Source: CAVWSM01 sp963799425 (GTDB lineage: Bacteria > Actinomycetota > Actinomycetes > Jiangellales > Jiangellaceae). Taken from it: 64,000 nt of DNA. Both the position numbers and the translations under genes were made by a program. Location: positions 186,001-250,000 of the forward strand of contig CAWCXA010000017.1 of the NCBI GenBank assembly GCA_963799425.1, given 5' to 3'. The notes beneath the pieces are model-generated. The model saw only the letters and a program-made list of their open reading frames with translations, ran no database searches and was not told the origin of the DNA. Of the stretch, positions 17,322 through 26,010 are shown in pieces. Within the stretch, counting starts at the first letter, position 1; every line of letters begins with the position of its first letter.

Positions 17322-18034
17322 GTGCCGGCGTTTCTCCTGTTGAGTCGCATGGCGCCGAAGCCCAGTCCGACCACGGCAACCGCACCGACACCGATGAGGG
17401 CCCACGTTCCGGTGGCGATACCGGCGTCGTCATCACCGCTGTCGGGCAGCTGCAGCGTCACGAGCTCTTCCTCACCCGTTGGCGCGGCACCTTCGACCTC
17501 GTCGCCGCAGCCGGTGGTCGGCCAGCCGTCCAGGCCGCAAACCAATGCGTTCTCGATGCGTACTTCTGCGACCGCGGAGAGCACGACTGCTCCGGTGGCG
17601 TCGGTCGGCACGACCGCGCACTCGCCGCGTGCCGCCGGTGGCTCCGCGCCGTCGGCGTTGTCTTCCGGGGTGCCGTAATCGATGACGACCGCCACCCGCT
17701 TCTCGCCGGAGCTGGCTTCGGTGCCGCCGCAGATCGCGTCGAAGTCGCCCGCCGCGCGCGGTTGTCGTACGGACTGTTCGTCGGTGACCGCAAACCGCCA
17801 GCCCTCGACGGAGCCGTCAGCCGGCGTCGACTGATCAGGCCCGGTCTGGCCGAAGGTCCAGGCGTTGTCCTGCCACTGGTAGTAGCCCCAATAGCGGAAT
17901 GCGGCCGCATTGGCTGGGGTGACGATGAGGAGCATGAGCGCGGCCGCGATGGCTCCGGAGAGCCCGATGCGCAGGCGGCGCCGACGAGTGTGTTCGGGGG
18001 TTCCAGGGGGCGGAGCCCATTGGCGTTGGGACAT
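17318..18034 (-). CDS. SCO2322-like secreted, membrane-anchored protein
   Basis: First gene after the cobalamin riboswitch. It has 238 residues: a signal sequence (about 1-44, basic RRRRLR then a hydrophobic run ending ANA-AA), an extracellular domain beginning FRYWGYYQW with several cysteines, and a C-terminal membrane anchor (about 208-228) followed by RLNRR. Actinomycetes carry such proteins next to cobalamin ECF genes; the biochemical role is unknown, perhaps extracellular corrinoid capture. ATG 18034 has AAGGG nearby. It is translationally coupled to EcfT through ATGA. Confidence 0.85.
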   Translation of the reverse strand: MSQRQWAPPPGTPEHTRRRRLRIGLSGAIAAALMLLIVTPANAAAFRYWGYYQWQDNAWTFGQTGPDQSTPADGSVEGWRFAVTDEQSVRQPRAAGDFDAICGGTEASSGEKRVAVVIDYGTPEDNADGAEPPAARGECAVVPTDATGAVVLSAVAEVRIENALVCGLDGWPTTGCGDEVEGAAPTGEEELVTLQLPDSGDDDAGIATGTWALIGVGAVAVVGLGFGAMRLNRRNAGT

Positions 18035-18188
18035 GACGACCCTTCACAGCAGCGATCCCGCGACGGTGACGGGTCGCGCCAGCACAACGCCCCCACCGGA
18101 TGCGCTCGGGTGAGCGCCTGGTGAGGGCGTGGGATGGGTCATCGACCCGGCCCCGCCCCGTAGACCTCGACGGATACGTGGAGCCGCT

Positions 18189-18296
18189 CGTACCGACCGG
18201 GCGTTCCGGCTTGCCGCCGCACCTGGGTGAACAGGTGGGACGGCCTACGGTTGCGGGTCAGCGTCGGCATTGGACCGACTTCCCCCGACCGGTACG
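18189..18296 (-). ncRNA. Cobalamin riboswitch
   Basis: Read on the minus strand, the hallmark core CTGACCCGCAACCGT (about 18247-18261) follows GGGGGAAGTCGGTCCAATG. The B12 box AAGCCGGAACGCCCGG is at 18197-18212. The flanks CGTACCG (18290-18296) and CGGTACG (18189-18195) form a perfect 7-bp P1 stem. It sits about 155 bases upstream of the SCO2322-like gene. The leader between them holds a GCGCTC/GAGCGC hairpin (18102-18117) and a GGGTC/GACCC hairpin (18136-18148) that could serve as expression platform. It predicts repression of the ECF/cob cluster when cobalamin is plentiful. The whole interval 18035-18352 has no gene. Confidence 0.93.
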
Positions 18297-18352
18297 TGAG
18301 GTGATCGACACGCTCCCATGCTGGAGGTGTCGTCGTCAAAGCGGTGTGGGCG

Positions 18353-18562
18353 TCACTCGGGCGGGCGCAGGCTCATCGGCCCGTACACCTCGCGGCCGTC
18401 CTCGAGCAGCACGACGGCCTCGACACCGGCGTCGAGCAGTTCGCGCCAATGCTCGCCGATCCAGGTCTCCGCGTCTGCCTGCGCTGGAAAGTCGACTGCG
18501 GCGACGCCGGCCACAGTTGCGTCAGTGCCCTGCTCGTCGACGTACCGCCAACTCCAACCCAT
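18353..18562 (-). CDS. Small conserved actinobacterial protein
   Basis: A 69-residue acidic soluble protein starting MGWSWRYVDEQG, with a central FPAQADAETWIGEHWRELLDAG helix and ending LLEDGREVYGPMSLRPPE. Short proteins with this layout recur in actinobacteria, but I know no function. The start ATG at 18562 is followed at once by the conserved GWSWRY. It is the last gene before the cobalamin-riboswitch leader on the same strand and follows DUF3043. Confidence 0.75.
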   Translation of the reverse strand: MGWSWRYVDEQGTDATVAGVAAVDFPAQADAETWIGEHWRELLDAGVEAVVLLEDGREVYGPMSLRPPE

Positions 18563-18604
18563 GGCGCGTGAGCCTAGTCGGGTCGAGCGGCGATACAGGC
18601 GCCG

Positions 18605-19183
18605 CTAGACGACCGCGCCCGGCTTGACGCGCGGCTTGGGCAGCCGCATGCGGCGGATCATCGTCGCCCGGCTGATGCCGTAGAAGCTGTTGCCCCGGGA
18701 CGCGTCGTCGGGGAACCGCTGACGCACCTGCCGCTTGAGCCGCCGGCTGAGGAAAAACAGGTCCGCGACGCCCAGGATCAGGATCACCAGCATCAGGGTC
18801 GTGCTCATCAGCACGATCTGCGGGTTGGGAATCCAGCCGAGGATCAGGACGAGCAGCATGAGCGGCAGGAAGTATTCCGCCAGCGACCGGCGCGAGTCGA
18901 CGAAGTCACGGATGTACGCGCGGACAGGCCCGCGGTCACGCGGCATGTAGCCGCTTTCATCCCCCTTGCTCATCGCCGCTCGGACACCCTCGCGCTCTGC
19001 CCGGGTCGCCGCTCGGCGCCTGGCGGCGGCTTCGCGGCGCGTGAGGACTGGCTTGACCCGCTGCCGGCGGGCGGCCTCGGCGTCCTTGCGCGAAGGCGTC
19101 GGGCGGCCCTTGCCCTGGGCGGTGACAACGTCCTGGGAGGCGGCGGGCTCGGTCGCCTCGGGGGTCTGGGTGCGTCGGAACAC
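18605..19183 (-). CDS. DUF3043 family membrane protein
   Basis: Conserved actinobacterial protein of 192 residues. The N-terminal half is basic and rich in Arg/Lys/Ala (KGRPTPSRKDAEAARRQRVKP). Two membrane segments (about 110-130 and 133-153) are followed by a basic tail with SRRLKRQVRQRFP. The family has no assigned function. The start is GTG 19183; the open frame continues upstream but only opposite pspA. It is divergent from pspA across a 126-base gap that carries a TANNNT-type -10 (TAGGCT) for the plus strand. Confidence 0.85.
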   Translation of the reverse strand: MFRRTQTPEATEPAASQDVVTAQGKGRPTPSRKDAEAARRQRVKPVLTRREAAARRRAATRAEREGVRAAMSKGDESGYMPRDRGPVRAYIRDFVDSRRSLAEYFLPLMLLVLILGWIPNPQIVLMSTTLMLVILILGVADLFFLSRRLKRQVRQRFPDDASRGNSFYGISRATMIRRMRLPKPRVKPGAVV

Positions 19184-19309
19184 GCTCTCTAGAGTACGGC
19201 GCCGGGGGTGAATCTCCCGAACTGCGGCCGAGGCGCATAGGCTGGAGATCTCTACTAAAGACATCACGGCCAGGTGGACCTGGCGTGGCAGAAGGGTCAA
19301 CCAGCACCC

Positions 19310-20131
19310 ATGGGCATTCTCAAGCGGATTTCGATGATCTTCCGGGCCAAGACCAACCAGGTGCTCGACAAGGTCGAGGACCCGCGGCAGACGCTCGACT
19401 ACTCCTACCAGAAGCAGCTCGAGCTCCTCACCAAGGTGCGTCGCGGGGTCGCTGACGTAGCGACGAGCCGCAAGCGCATCGAGCTGCAGATTGCCCAGTT
19501 GAACGAGCAGTCCGACAAGCTGAGCAACCAGGCGCAGCGCGCGCTGGGGGCCGGCAGGGAGGATCTCGCCCGCGAGGCGCTGACGCGCAAGTCTGGGCTC
19601 ACCCAGCAGATCTCCAGCATGCAAGCGCAGCACGCAGCACTTCAGGGCGAGGAAGAGAAGCTGACGCTCGCCGCGCAGCGGCTGCAGGCCAAGGTCGAGG
19701 CGTTCCGTACGCGCAAGGAGACGCTCAAGGCGACCTACACAGCCGCCGAGGCGCAGACCAAGATCGGCGAAGCCTTCTCCGGGCTCTCGGAGGAGATGGG
19801 TGACGTCGGGATGGCCGTGCAGCGGGCCGAGGACAAGATCGCGACGATGTCGGCGCGCTCCGGCGCCATCGACGAGCTGCTCGCCTCCGGCGCGCTCGAC
19901 GACCCGACCGGGTTGGTCCAGGACGACATCACCCTCGAGCTCGACAGGCTGGCGTCCACCAGCGAGGTCGAGGACGAGCTGTCCCGCCTCAAGCAGCAGA
20001 TCACGACCGGCGCCGAGCGCCCGGCCATCGAGGCCGACCCCGGCCTCTCCCCGGGTCAGCCGGCTCCGGGGTCGACCGGTTCCCAAGCCGCGACGCCGCC
20101 GCAGAGCCAGCCGGGCACCGGGCAGCCGTGA
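19310..20131 (+). CDS. pspA: PspA/IM30 family membrane-stress protein
   Basis: Peripheral membrane protein that oligomerises to protect the cytoplasmic membrane. It has 273 residues: an N-terminal amphipathic helix MGILKRISMIFRAK, a long coiled-coil hairpin (about 25-185) with DPRQTLDYSYQKQ and the characteristic AEDKIATMSARSGAIDELL, and a flexible Pro/Gly/Gln-rich tail (about 240-273). ATG 19310 is preserved by the family's MGI/LFKR start, and AGAAGGG lies upstream. The stop overlaps the PspAA start by 4 bases (GTGA). Confidence 0.95.
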   Translation: MGILKRISMIFRAKTNQVLDKVEDPRQTLDYSYQKQLELLTKVRRGVADVATSRKRIELQIAQLNEQSDKLSNQAQRALGAGREDLAREALTRKSGLTQQISSMQAQHAALQGEEEKLTLAAQRLQAKVEAFRTRKETLKATYTAAEAQTKIGEAFSGLSEEMGDVGMAVQRAEDKIATMSARSGAIDELLASGALDDPTGLVQDDITLELDRLASTSEVEDELSRLKQQITTGAERPAIEADPGLSPGQPAPGSTGSQAATPPQSQPGTGQP

Positions 20132-20406
20132 TCGTACGCATCCTCGGGGAGGGTCAGGTCGACGTCCCCGACGAGGCGGTCGACGAGCTCAACCGGCTCG
20201 ACGCCGAGCTGGAGGCCGCGATCGAGTCCGGCGACGAACAGCGGTTCCGTGCCGCGCTGCACGCACTCATCGGCGCCGCCCGCGACCTCGGCTCCCCGGT
20301 GCCCGACGACGCACTCGTCGAGAGTGAGCTGGTCCTGCCCGAGTCCGACGCGTCGATCGACGAGGTCCGGGAGATGCTGACGGGCGAAGGGCTCATCCCC
20401 GGCTGA
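20128..20406 (+). CDS. PspA-associated protein PspAA
   Basis: A 92-residue acidic protein beginning MIVRILGEGQVDVPD, with LNRLDAELEAAI and ending EVREMLTGEGLIPG, all typical of the actinobacterial PspAA family encoded directly after pspA. It probably modulates PspA at the membrane. GTG 20128 overlaps the pspA stop, so translation is coupled. It converges on nadA with 43 bases between stops. Confidence 0.9.
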   Translation: MIVRILGEGQVDVPDEAVDELNRLDAELEAAIESGDEQRFRAALHALIGAARDLGSPVPDDALVESELVLPESDASIDEVREMLTGEGLIPG

Positions 20407-20449
20407 CGTGCCAGCTGGGCGACGACCGCGCCCCGTCCGCCCCGCGCCC

Positions 20450-21607
20450 TCAGGCGGCTGGCAGCGCCAGCATGCGGTCGAGCGCGACGCGCGCCCAGTG
20501 CGCGGTGCCGGGATCGACGCTGATCTGGTTGACGACCCGTCCCTCGACGAGCCGCTCGAGCGCCCACACGAGGTGCGGCAGGTCGATGCGGTTCATCGTC
20601 GAGCAGTAGCAGACGGTCTTGTCGAGAAACACCACCGTCTTGTCGGGGTGGGCGTTGGCCAGTCGGCGTACGAGGTTGAGCTCGGTGCCTACTGCCCACG
20701 CCGACCCGGCCGGGGCCTGCTCGATCGTCTTGATGATGAACTCGGTCGACCCGACCAGACCGGCCTTGGTCACCACGTCGTGCTGGCATTCCGGGTGCAC
20801 AAGCACCTGCACGCCGGGGATGCGAGCTCGTACATCATCGACGCACTGCGCCGTGAACCGGCCGTGCACCGAGCAGTGCCCCCGCCACAGCAGCATGGTG
20901 GCCGCGCGCAGCTGGTCCGCGGTCACACCGAAGCCGGGCTTGTGCGGGTCGATGACCACACAGTCGTCGAGCGACAGGCCCAGCTTGAGCACGGCAGTGT
21001 TGCGGCCCAGGTGCTGGTCGGGCAGGAAGAGCACCTTCTCGCCGCGATCGAGCGCCCAGCGCAGCGCGGTCTCGGCGTTGCTCGACGTGCAGACCGCGCC
21101 GCCGTGGCGCCCGGTGAACGCCTTGATGTCGGCCGAGGAGTTCATGTAGGTCAACGGCACGGTCACGTCGGCGACGCCGGCATCGGCCAGCCGCTCCCAG
21201 GCCTCCTCGACCTGACCGAGGCGCGCCATGTCGGCCATCGAGCAACCGGCTGCGAGGTCGGGCAGCACCACCTGCTGGTGGTCGCCGGTCAGGATGTCGG
21301 CCGACTCGGCCATGAAGTGCACACCACAGAACACGACGTACGGCGCATCCGGTCGCGCGGCCGCATCCCGCGCGAGCTTGAACGAGTCGCCCGTGACGTC
21401 GGCGAACTGGATGACCTCGTCACGCTGGTAGTGGTGGCCGAGCACGAACACCCGGTCGCCCAGCGCCGCCTTTGCCGCCCTCGCCCGCTCCACCAATGTC
21501 GGGTCGCTCGCCGCCGGGAGGTCACCCGGACAGTCGACGCCTCGCTCGCTCGACGGATCGCTCCGCCGTCCGAGCAGGAGGAGCGGCGCCGGTTGCGGCT
21601 CGGTCAT
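20450..21607 (-). CDS. nadA: Quinolinate synthase A
   Basis: Condenses iminoaspartate with dihydroxyacetone phosphate to quinolinate in de novo NAD synthesis; [4Fe-4S] enzyme. It has 385 residues. Motifs: GHHYQRDEVIQFAD, and the three cluster-ligand cysteines in VVFCGVHFMAE, HPECQHD and CYCSTMN. PHKPGFGV and MNSSADIKAF are also present. I take ATG 21607; GTG 21613 is an alternative. nadB and nadC are not in the window, which is unusual since they often follow. It needs Fe-S assembly, and erpA is nearby. Divergent from the glycerate kinase gene. Confidence 0.96.
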   Translation of the reverse strand: MTEPQPAPLLLLGRRSDPSSERGVDCPGDLPAASDPTLVERARAAKAALGDRVFVLGHHYQRDEVIQFADVTGDSFKLARDAAARPDAPYVVFCGVHFMAESADILTGDHQQVVLPDLAAGCSMADMARLGQVEEAWERLADAGVADVTVPLTYMNSSADIKAFTGRHGGAVCTSSNAETALRWALDRGEKVLFLPDQHLGRNTAVLKLGLSLDDCVVIDPHKPGFGVTADQLRAATMLLWRGHCSVHGRFTAQCVDDVRARIPGVQVLVHPECQHDVVTKAGLVGSTEFIIKTIEQAPAGSAWAVGTELNLVRRLANAHPDKTVVFLDKTVCYCSTMNRIDLPHLVWALERLVEGRVVNQISVDPGTAHWARVALDRMLALPAA

Positions 21608-21680
21608 GGTCACTTGCTTGCCTTTCCCATTGCTGGTCGCGCTCGACAGACGCGAGTCCACAGGATGGCACGCTTGCGCC

Positions 21681-22784
21681 ATGAAGGTTCTCGTCGCCAC
21701 CGACAAGTTCGCCGGCACCCTCACCGCACCAGAGGCTGCGGTCGCCATCGCCGAGGGTTGGCGACGACACGCTCCCGACGACGAGATCGTGCTTGCCCCC
21801 ATGGCGGATGGCGGTCCGGGCTTCGTCGACGTGCTGCACGCCTCGCTCGGCGGCGACCTGCTGGCGGCAACGGTCACGGGGCCGCTCGGCGAGCGCGTCC
21901 CAGCAGCCGTGCTGCAGGTGGGGGAGACCGTGTACGTCGAGTCGGCGCAGGCGTGCGGCCTTGACCTCGTACCGCCGGACAAGCGCGACCCGCTCAGCGC
22001 GACCACGTACGGCGTCGGTGAGCTCATCACGACGGCACTCCACGCCGGCGCGAAGAAGATCGTCGTGGGCCTCGGGGGCAGCGGCACCAACGACGGCGGC
22101 GCCGGCCTCCTCGCGGCCCTGGGAGCGACCAGCGATCCAGAGGGCCTGCTGACGAGCGGCCCCGCGGCGCTGTCGCGGCTCGACAGCGTCGACATCGCGG
22201 CGGCGCGCAACCGTTTGGCCGGGGTCGAGCTACTCGCAGCGAGCGACGTCGACAACCCGTTGCTGGGTCTGCGCGGAGCGACCAACGTGTTCGGACCGCA
22301 GAAGGGGCTCACCCGCGAGCAGCTGTTCGAGGTCGACGGCGCGCTGACCAGGCTGGCGCATGCGGCCGGGCGCGCGGCCGCCGACGAGAAGGGCGCGGGC
22401 GCGGCAGGCGGCCTGGGCTACGCATTGCTGCTGCTGGGCGCCACAAGAGTCCCCGGCTTGGACACCGTGGCCGACGCGGTAGGTCTGGCCGAAGCCGTGC
22501 GCCGCGCCGACCTCGTCATCACCGGTGAGGGGAAGATCGACCCCACCACCGTGTCGGGCAAGGTCGTGATGGGCGTTGCGAAGGCGGCAGGCGCGGCCGC
22601 ACGACCCTGCCTCGCCCTGGCCGGCCGGGTCGACGTCAGCCCGCGCGAGTTGCGGGCCCACGGGATCGAGTCGGCCTACGCGATGGTCGACCTGGTCGGA
22701 GAGGAACAGGCCCTCGGCCGACCCGCAGAGAGCCTGGCTGCGCTGGCCGAGCGGGTGGGTCGCACGTGGTCGCCGCGCCGATAG
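21681..22784 (+). CDS. Glycerate kinase (GlxK/GckA type 1)
   Basis: Phosphorylates D-glycerate using ATP. It has 367 residues, with the family layout MKVLVATDKFAGTLTA, the APMADGGPGFVDVL motif (normally ADGGEGT), the glycine-rich GLGGSGTNDGGAGLL, LLGLRGATNVFGPQKG and a C-terminal VITGEGKIDPTTVSGK. The Gly-Pro-Gly in place of Gly-Glu-Gly in the second motif is a deviation worth noting. Start ATG 21681; the frame also reads back into nadA but that is a shadow. No clear ribosome binding site is visible. Confidence 0.93.
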   Translation: MKVLVATDKFAGTLTAPEAAVAIAEGWRRHAPDDEIVLAPMADGGPGFVDVLHASLGGDLLAATVTGPLGERVPAAVLQVGETVYVESAQACGLDLVPPDKRDPLSATTYGVGELITTALHAGAKKIVVGLGGSGTNDGGAGLLAALGATSDPEGLLTSGPAALSRLDSVDIAAARNRLAGVELLAASDVDNPLLGLRGATNVFGPQKGLTREQLFEVDGALTRLAHAAGRAAADEKGAGAAGGLGYALLLLGATRVPGLDTVADAVGLAEAVRRADLVITGEGKIDPTTVSGKVVMGVAKAAGAAARPCLALAGRVDVSPRELRAHGIESAYAMVDLVGEEQALGRPAESLAALAERVGRTWSPRR

Positions 22785-22902
22785 GGCGTCTCCCGGTGTG
22801 GCGTGTGTCACGATTGTGGGGCAGGGCTGCGTTCACCGCTTCGCGCGCTGGCCGCGTACCGTAGTAACCAGACCGACGCCGACCACACCCGGGAGCCATC
22901 AC

Positions 22903-23262
22903 ATGACGGTTCAGGACCAGACCACGCGCACTGTCACCGAGGGCGTTGTCCTCACTGACATCGCAGCGGCCAAGGTCAAGGGCCTCCTTGAGCAGGAGGG
23001 TCGCGACGACCTCCAGCTGCGGGTTGCCGTGCAGCCGGGCGGCTGCTCGGGCCTGCGCTACCAGCTGTTCTTCGACGAGCGTCACCTCGACGGCGACGAC
23101 GTGCACGACTTCGGCGGCGTCCACGTGGTGGTCGACCGCATGAGCACGCCCTACCTGCTCGGCGCCACGATCGACTTCGTCGACACCATCGAGAAGCAGG
23201 GCTTCACGATCGACAACCCCAACGCCACCGGCTCCTGCGCCTGTGGCGACTCGTTCCACTAG
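22903..23262 (+). CDS. erpA: Iron-sulfur cluster insertion protein, HesB/IscA/ErpA family
   Basis: A-type carrier that delivers Fe-S clusters to apo-proteins. It has 119 residues. The three conserved cysteines are in GGCSGLRY and the C-terminal GSCACGDSFH (CxC), which is diagnostic of the family. ATG 22903 has GGGAG at good spacing. It stands alone, with 118 bases upstream, and is followed by a strong hairpin terminator. Likely clients nearby include NadA and the Rieske protein. Confidence 0.95.
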   Translation: MTVQDQTTRTVTEGVVLTDIAAAKVKGLLEQEGRDDLQLRVAVQPGGCSGLRYQLFFDERHLDGDDVHDFGGVHVVVDRMSTPYLLGATIDFVDTIEKQGFTIDNPNATGSCACGDSFH

Positions 23263-23282
23263 GACCGCTCACGATCCGACAC

Positions 23283-23322
23283 AACGGCACCCTCCGTCGA
23301 TAGGTTCGACGGAGGGTGTCGT
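23283..23322 (+). terminator. Hairpin terminator after erpA
   Basis: Arms CACCCTCCGTCGA (23289-23301) and TCGACGGAGGGTG (23305-23318 region) are fully complementary around a short loop, and AACG/CGTT extends the stem with one mismatch. No T-tract follows, as is common for actinobacterial terminators. It separates erpA from the PfkB kinase gene. Confidence 0.8.
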
Positions 23323-23354
23323 TGCGTCGACAAGACGACGGGTAGGCTCCGCGG

Positions 23355-24344
23355 GTGCATATCGCTGTGACGGGGTCCATCGCGACCGACCACCTCATGA
23401 CCTTCCAGGGCCGCTTCGCGGACTCGCTCGTCGTCGAGCAGCTCGACAAGATCTCGGTGTCGTTCCTCGTCGACGATCTTGACGTCCGGCGCGGCGGGGT
23501 GGCGGCCAACATCGCCTTCGGCATGGCCAACCTCGGCCACACCCCCGTGCTCGTCGGCGCCGTGGGGGAGGACTTCCTCGTCGACTACCGCTCCTGGCTC
23601 GAGCGCCACGGTGTCGACTGCTCGGGCGTCCATGTCTCGTCAGTGCTACACACCGCGCGGTTCGTGTGCACGACCGACCGCGACCACGCGCAGATGGCGT
23701 CGTTCTACCCCGGTGCGATGAGCGAGGCCCGCGAGATCGAGCTGCAGCCCATCGCCGACCGCCTGGGCGGTCTCGACCTGGTGCTCATCAGTGCCAACGA
23801 CCCCGAGGCGATGCACCGACACACCGACGAGTGCCGCACTCGCGGCTTCGCCTTCGCCGCCGACCCCAGCCAGCAGCTGGCGTGGATGGACGGCCCAGGC
23901 ATTCGCCGGCTCGTCGAGGGCGCGGCCTACCTGTTCACCAACGAGTACGAGGCCGCGGTCCTCGAGCAGAAGACCGGCTGGAGCGCCACCGACGTCGTCA
24001 AGCAGGTGGGCACCCGCGTGACCACGCTTGGCAAGAACGGCGTGCGGGTCGAGTCGGTCGACAACGACCCGATGCACGTGCCGGTCGGCGCGCTCGTCGA
24101 TGCGGTCGACCCCACCGGTGTCGGTGACGCGTTCCGCGCCGGGTTCCTGGCCGGCATCGCGTGGGAGCTGTCCGCCGAGCGCTCCGCCCAGCTCGGCTGC
24201 CTGTTGGCGTCGTACGTCATCGAGACCGTGGGCACGCAGGAGTACGACCTCGGCAGTGCCGACTTCCTGACGCGACTCGCGAAGGCGTACGGCGACGACG
24301 CCGCCGCGGACGTGCAGCCCCACCTGCACGCGCTGCACGTCTGA
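23355..24344 (+). CDS. PfkB-family carbohydrate/nucleoside kinase
   Basis: Ribokinase-superfamily kinase of 329 residues, most like the actinobacterial adenosine-kinase-type PfkB proteins found between erpA and cytochrome oxidase genes. Motifs: N-terminal HIAVTGSIATDHL, the sugar-binding RRGGVAANIAFGMANLG, TTLGKNGV, and the catalytic anion-hole DPTGVGDAFRAGF, whose Asp is the base. GTG 23355 starts the protein. TusA follows after 8 bases. The substrate (adenosine or a sugar) is not determinable from sequence alone. Confidence 0.9.
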   Translation: MHIAVTGSIATDHLMTFQGRFADSLVVEQLDKISVSFLVDDLDVRRGGVAANIAFGMANLGHTPVLVGAVGEDFLVDYRSWLERHGVDCSGVHVSSVLHTARFVCTTDRDHAQMASFYPGAMSEAREIELQPIADRLGGLDLVLISANDPEAMHRHTDECRTRGFAFAADPSQQLAWMDGPGIRRLVEGAAYLFTNEYEAAVLEQKTGWSATDVVKQVGTRVTTLGKNGVRVESVDNDPMHVPVGALVDAVDPTGVGDAFRAGFLAGIAWELSAERSAQLGCLLASYVIETVGTQEYDLGSADFLTRLAKAYGDDAAADVQPHLHALHV

Positions 24345-24352
24345 CGGTCGCC

Positions 24353-24571
24353 GTGGCCGCCGACCGGGTGCTCGACTGCCTGGGGGAGCGGTGCCCGCTG
24401 CCGGTCATCCACCTAGCGGGCGAGATCGGCTCGGTTCCGGTTGGCGGCACGATCGAGGTGCACGCCGACGATCCCGCCGCCGGCAACGACATCCGCGCCT
24501 GGTGCCGGATGCGAGGTCAGGAGTACCTCGGCGAGTCCGGCAACAGTCACCTCGTCCGTCGGCTGGCGTGA
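24353..24571 (+). CDS. TusA/SirA-like sulfur carrier protein
   Basis: About 72 residues with the TusA signature LDCLGERCPLPVI near the N-terminus; the cysteine of CPxP is the sulfur-carrying residue. GGTIEVHADDPAAGNDIRAW in the middle is the typical strand-loop-helix of the fold. The start is uncertain; GTG 24353, eight bases after the kinase stop, gives the expected length. It converges on a cysteine desulfurase gene, which suggests a donor-carrier pair. Confidence 0.85.
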   Translation: MAADRVLDCLGERCPLPVIHLAGEIGSVPVGGTIEVHADDPAAGNDIRAWCRMRGQEYLGESGNSHLVRRLA

Positions 24572-24605
24572 TCGAGGCACTCGGACTGCCACTTCGCGTG
24601 CCGGA

Positions 24606-24643
24606 CGTGCGGATTTCGGGCGATGCCCACGCAGAATCGCACG
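24606..24643. terminator. Branched hairpin between convergent tusA and cysteine desulfurase genes
   Basis: Outer arms CGTGCGGATT (24606-24615) and AATCGCACG (24635-24643) pair with one bulge; an inner GGGC-GAT-GCCC hairpin lies at 24618-24628. It sits in the 136-base gap between convergent stops and could terminate both transcripts. No other feature is visible in that gap. Confidence 0.5.
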
Positions 24644-24707
24644 TTTAGTGCGCGAGGTCGTCCTCCACTTTGGGCGTAGCGAAACTCCTCAGGCGGCTCA
24701 CTCCCGG

Positions 24708-25842
24708 TCACAGGCCAGATGCTCCCAGCTGCGACCGGACGTCAGCTACGACGCGTGGCAAGACATCGAGGAATCGCTCGACGTCGGCCTCGGTCGTGTC
24801 GCGCGCCAGCGAGACGCGTACGTTGCCGTGGCTGAGCACCCCCATGGCTTCGAGTACGTGGCTCGGCCGCAGCGCGCTTGACGTACACGACGACCCGCTC
24901 GACACCGCAAAACCTTCACGATCAAGCGCAGTCAGCAGCGCCTCGCCGTCGACGTACAGGCAGGAGAACGTCACCAGGTGCGGCAGCCGCTCCGTGGGAT
25001 GGCCGACCACGTCGACGTCTGCCACCAGCTCGGGCACCCGCGAACGGATCCGATCCACCAGCGCCGCGTGCCGGGCGGCGAGCTCGGCCCGCTCGGCGAG
25101 GCGCGCCTGCAGCGCCGCCGCGGCCGCGAGCGCCGACGGTATGTCAGGAAACCCGGGCAGGTCAGGCCGCTCGTCCTCGGGCAGAGTGCTGCGCAGCCGT
25201 ACGCCCTTGCGCACCGCCAGCAGCCCCACCCCGGCTGGCCCGCCCCATTTGTGCGCACTCGCGGTGAGCAGCGACCAGCCGGTTGGGACAGCTACCCGAC
25301 CAACTGACTGGGCGGCGTCGACGAGAAGCGGTACGCCGCGCGCGGCGACCACCTCCGCGACATCGGCCAGCGGCTGCAGGGTCCCCACCTCATGGTTGGC
25401 CGACTGTACGCAGACCAGCGCGGTGTCGTCAGTGACAGCGTCCGTGAGCTCGGCGAGATCGACCAGCCCCAGTCCGGTCCACACCGACGCTGGCGACAGA
25501 GCCACCCGCCGCCTCGTGCGCGACCGCGGCCGCAAGCACGCTCGAGTGCTCCACGGCCGAGTGCACGAGCCGTGACCCCACGCGTCGCCGGCCGCGAAGT
25601 GCGGCGGCAATTCCGTGGTGCACCGCTTGCGTTCCGGAGCGGGTCAGCACCAGCTCGTCCGGGCGTACGCCCACACCCGCGGCCAGCGCTTCTCGCGCGT
25701 TGTCGAGCAGCATCCGGGCTCGTCGGCCGGCGTGATACAGCCGCTGTGGGTCGGCCCAGCCCTCGTCAAGGGCGGCTAGCAGCACCTCCCGCCCGGCGGG
25801 GTGCAGCGGCTCGCCGGAGGCCGCGTCCAGGAAGCCCGACAC
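24708..25842 (-). CDS. Cysteine desulfurase / class V aminotransferase, frameshifted at 25467-25470
   Basis: PLP enzyme that takes sulfur from cysteine. The 5' frame carries FLDAASGEPLHPAGREVL, the RRARMLLDNAREAL helix and VHSAVEHSSVL. The 3' frame carries NHEVGTLQPL, the PLP-lysine motif TASAHKWGGPAGVG and the active-site loop SSGSSCTSSALRPSHVLEAMG with the reactive Cys. The frame changes at a run of four C on the + strand (25467-25470); three would give a continuous protein through VGVDRTG-LVDLAEL. Both halves are intact, so a 1-base sequencing insertion is likelier than decay. I chose GTG 25842 just before the conserved LDAAS; the frame is open further upstream. Possible sulfur donor for the convergent TusA. 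Confidence 0.85.
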
Positions 25843-26010
25843 GCCCAAACCGTACGTCCGGAAGTGTTGTGCCACCTCGCCGGGTATGGCCCCCTGGGCT
25901 GCGATACGGTTGCCGCGAAAGTCAGTAACGATGGCCACTCCGGCGTCGCGATCCGGCCATCAACGCGGCCGGGTTCGCAGCACGGAGCCGTACATGTCGA
26001 AGGGCGAGGC

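Noticed and set aside
18605..20086. A 493-residue frame upstream of DUF3043
   Set aside because: It lies opposite pspA and reads as a shadow; the DUF3043 start is GTG 19183.
20450..22312. A 620-residue frame containing NadA
   Set aside because: The N-terminal 235 residues oppose the glycerate kinase gene; nadA itself starts at 21607.
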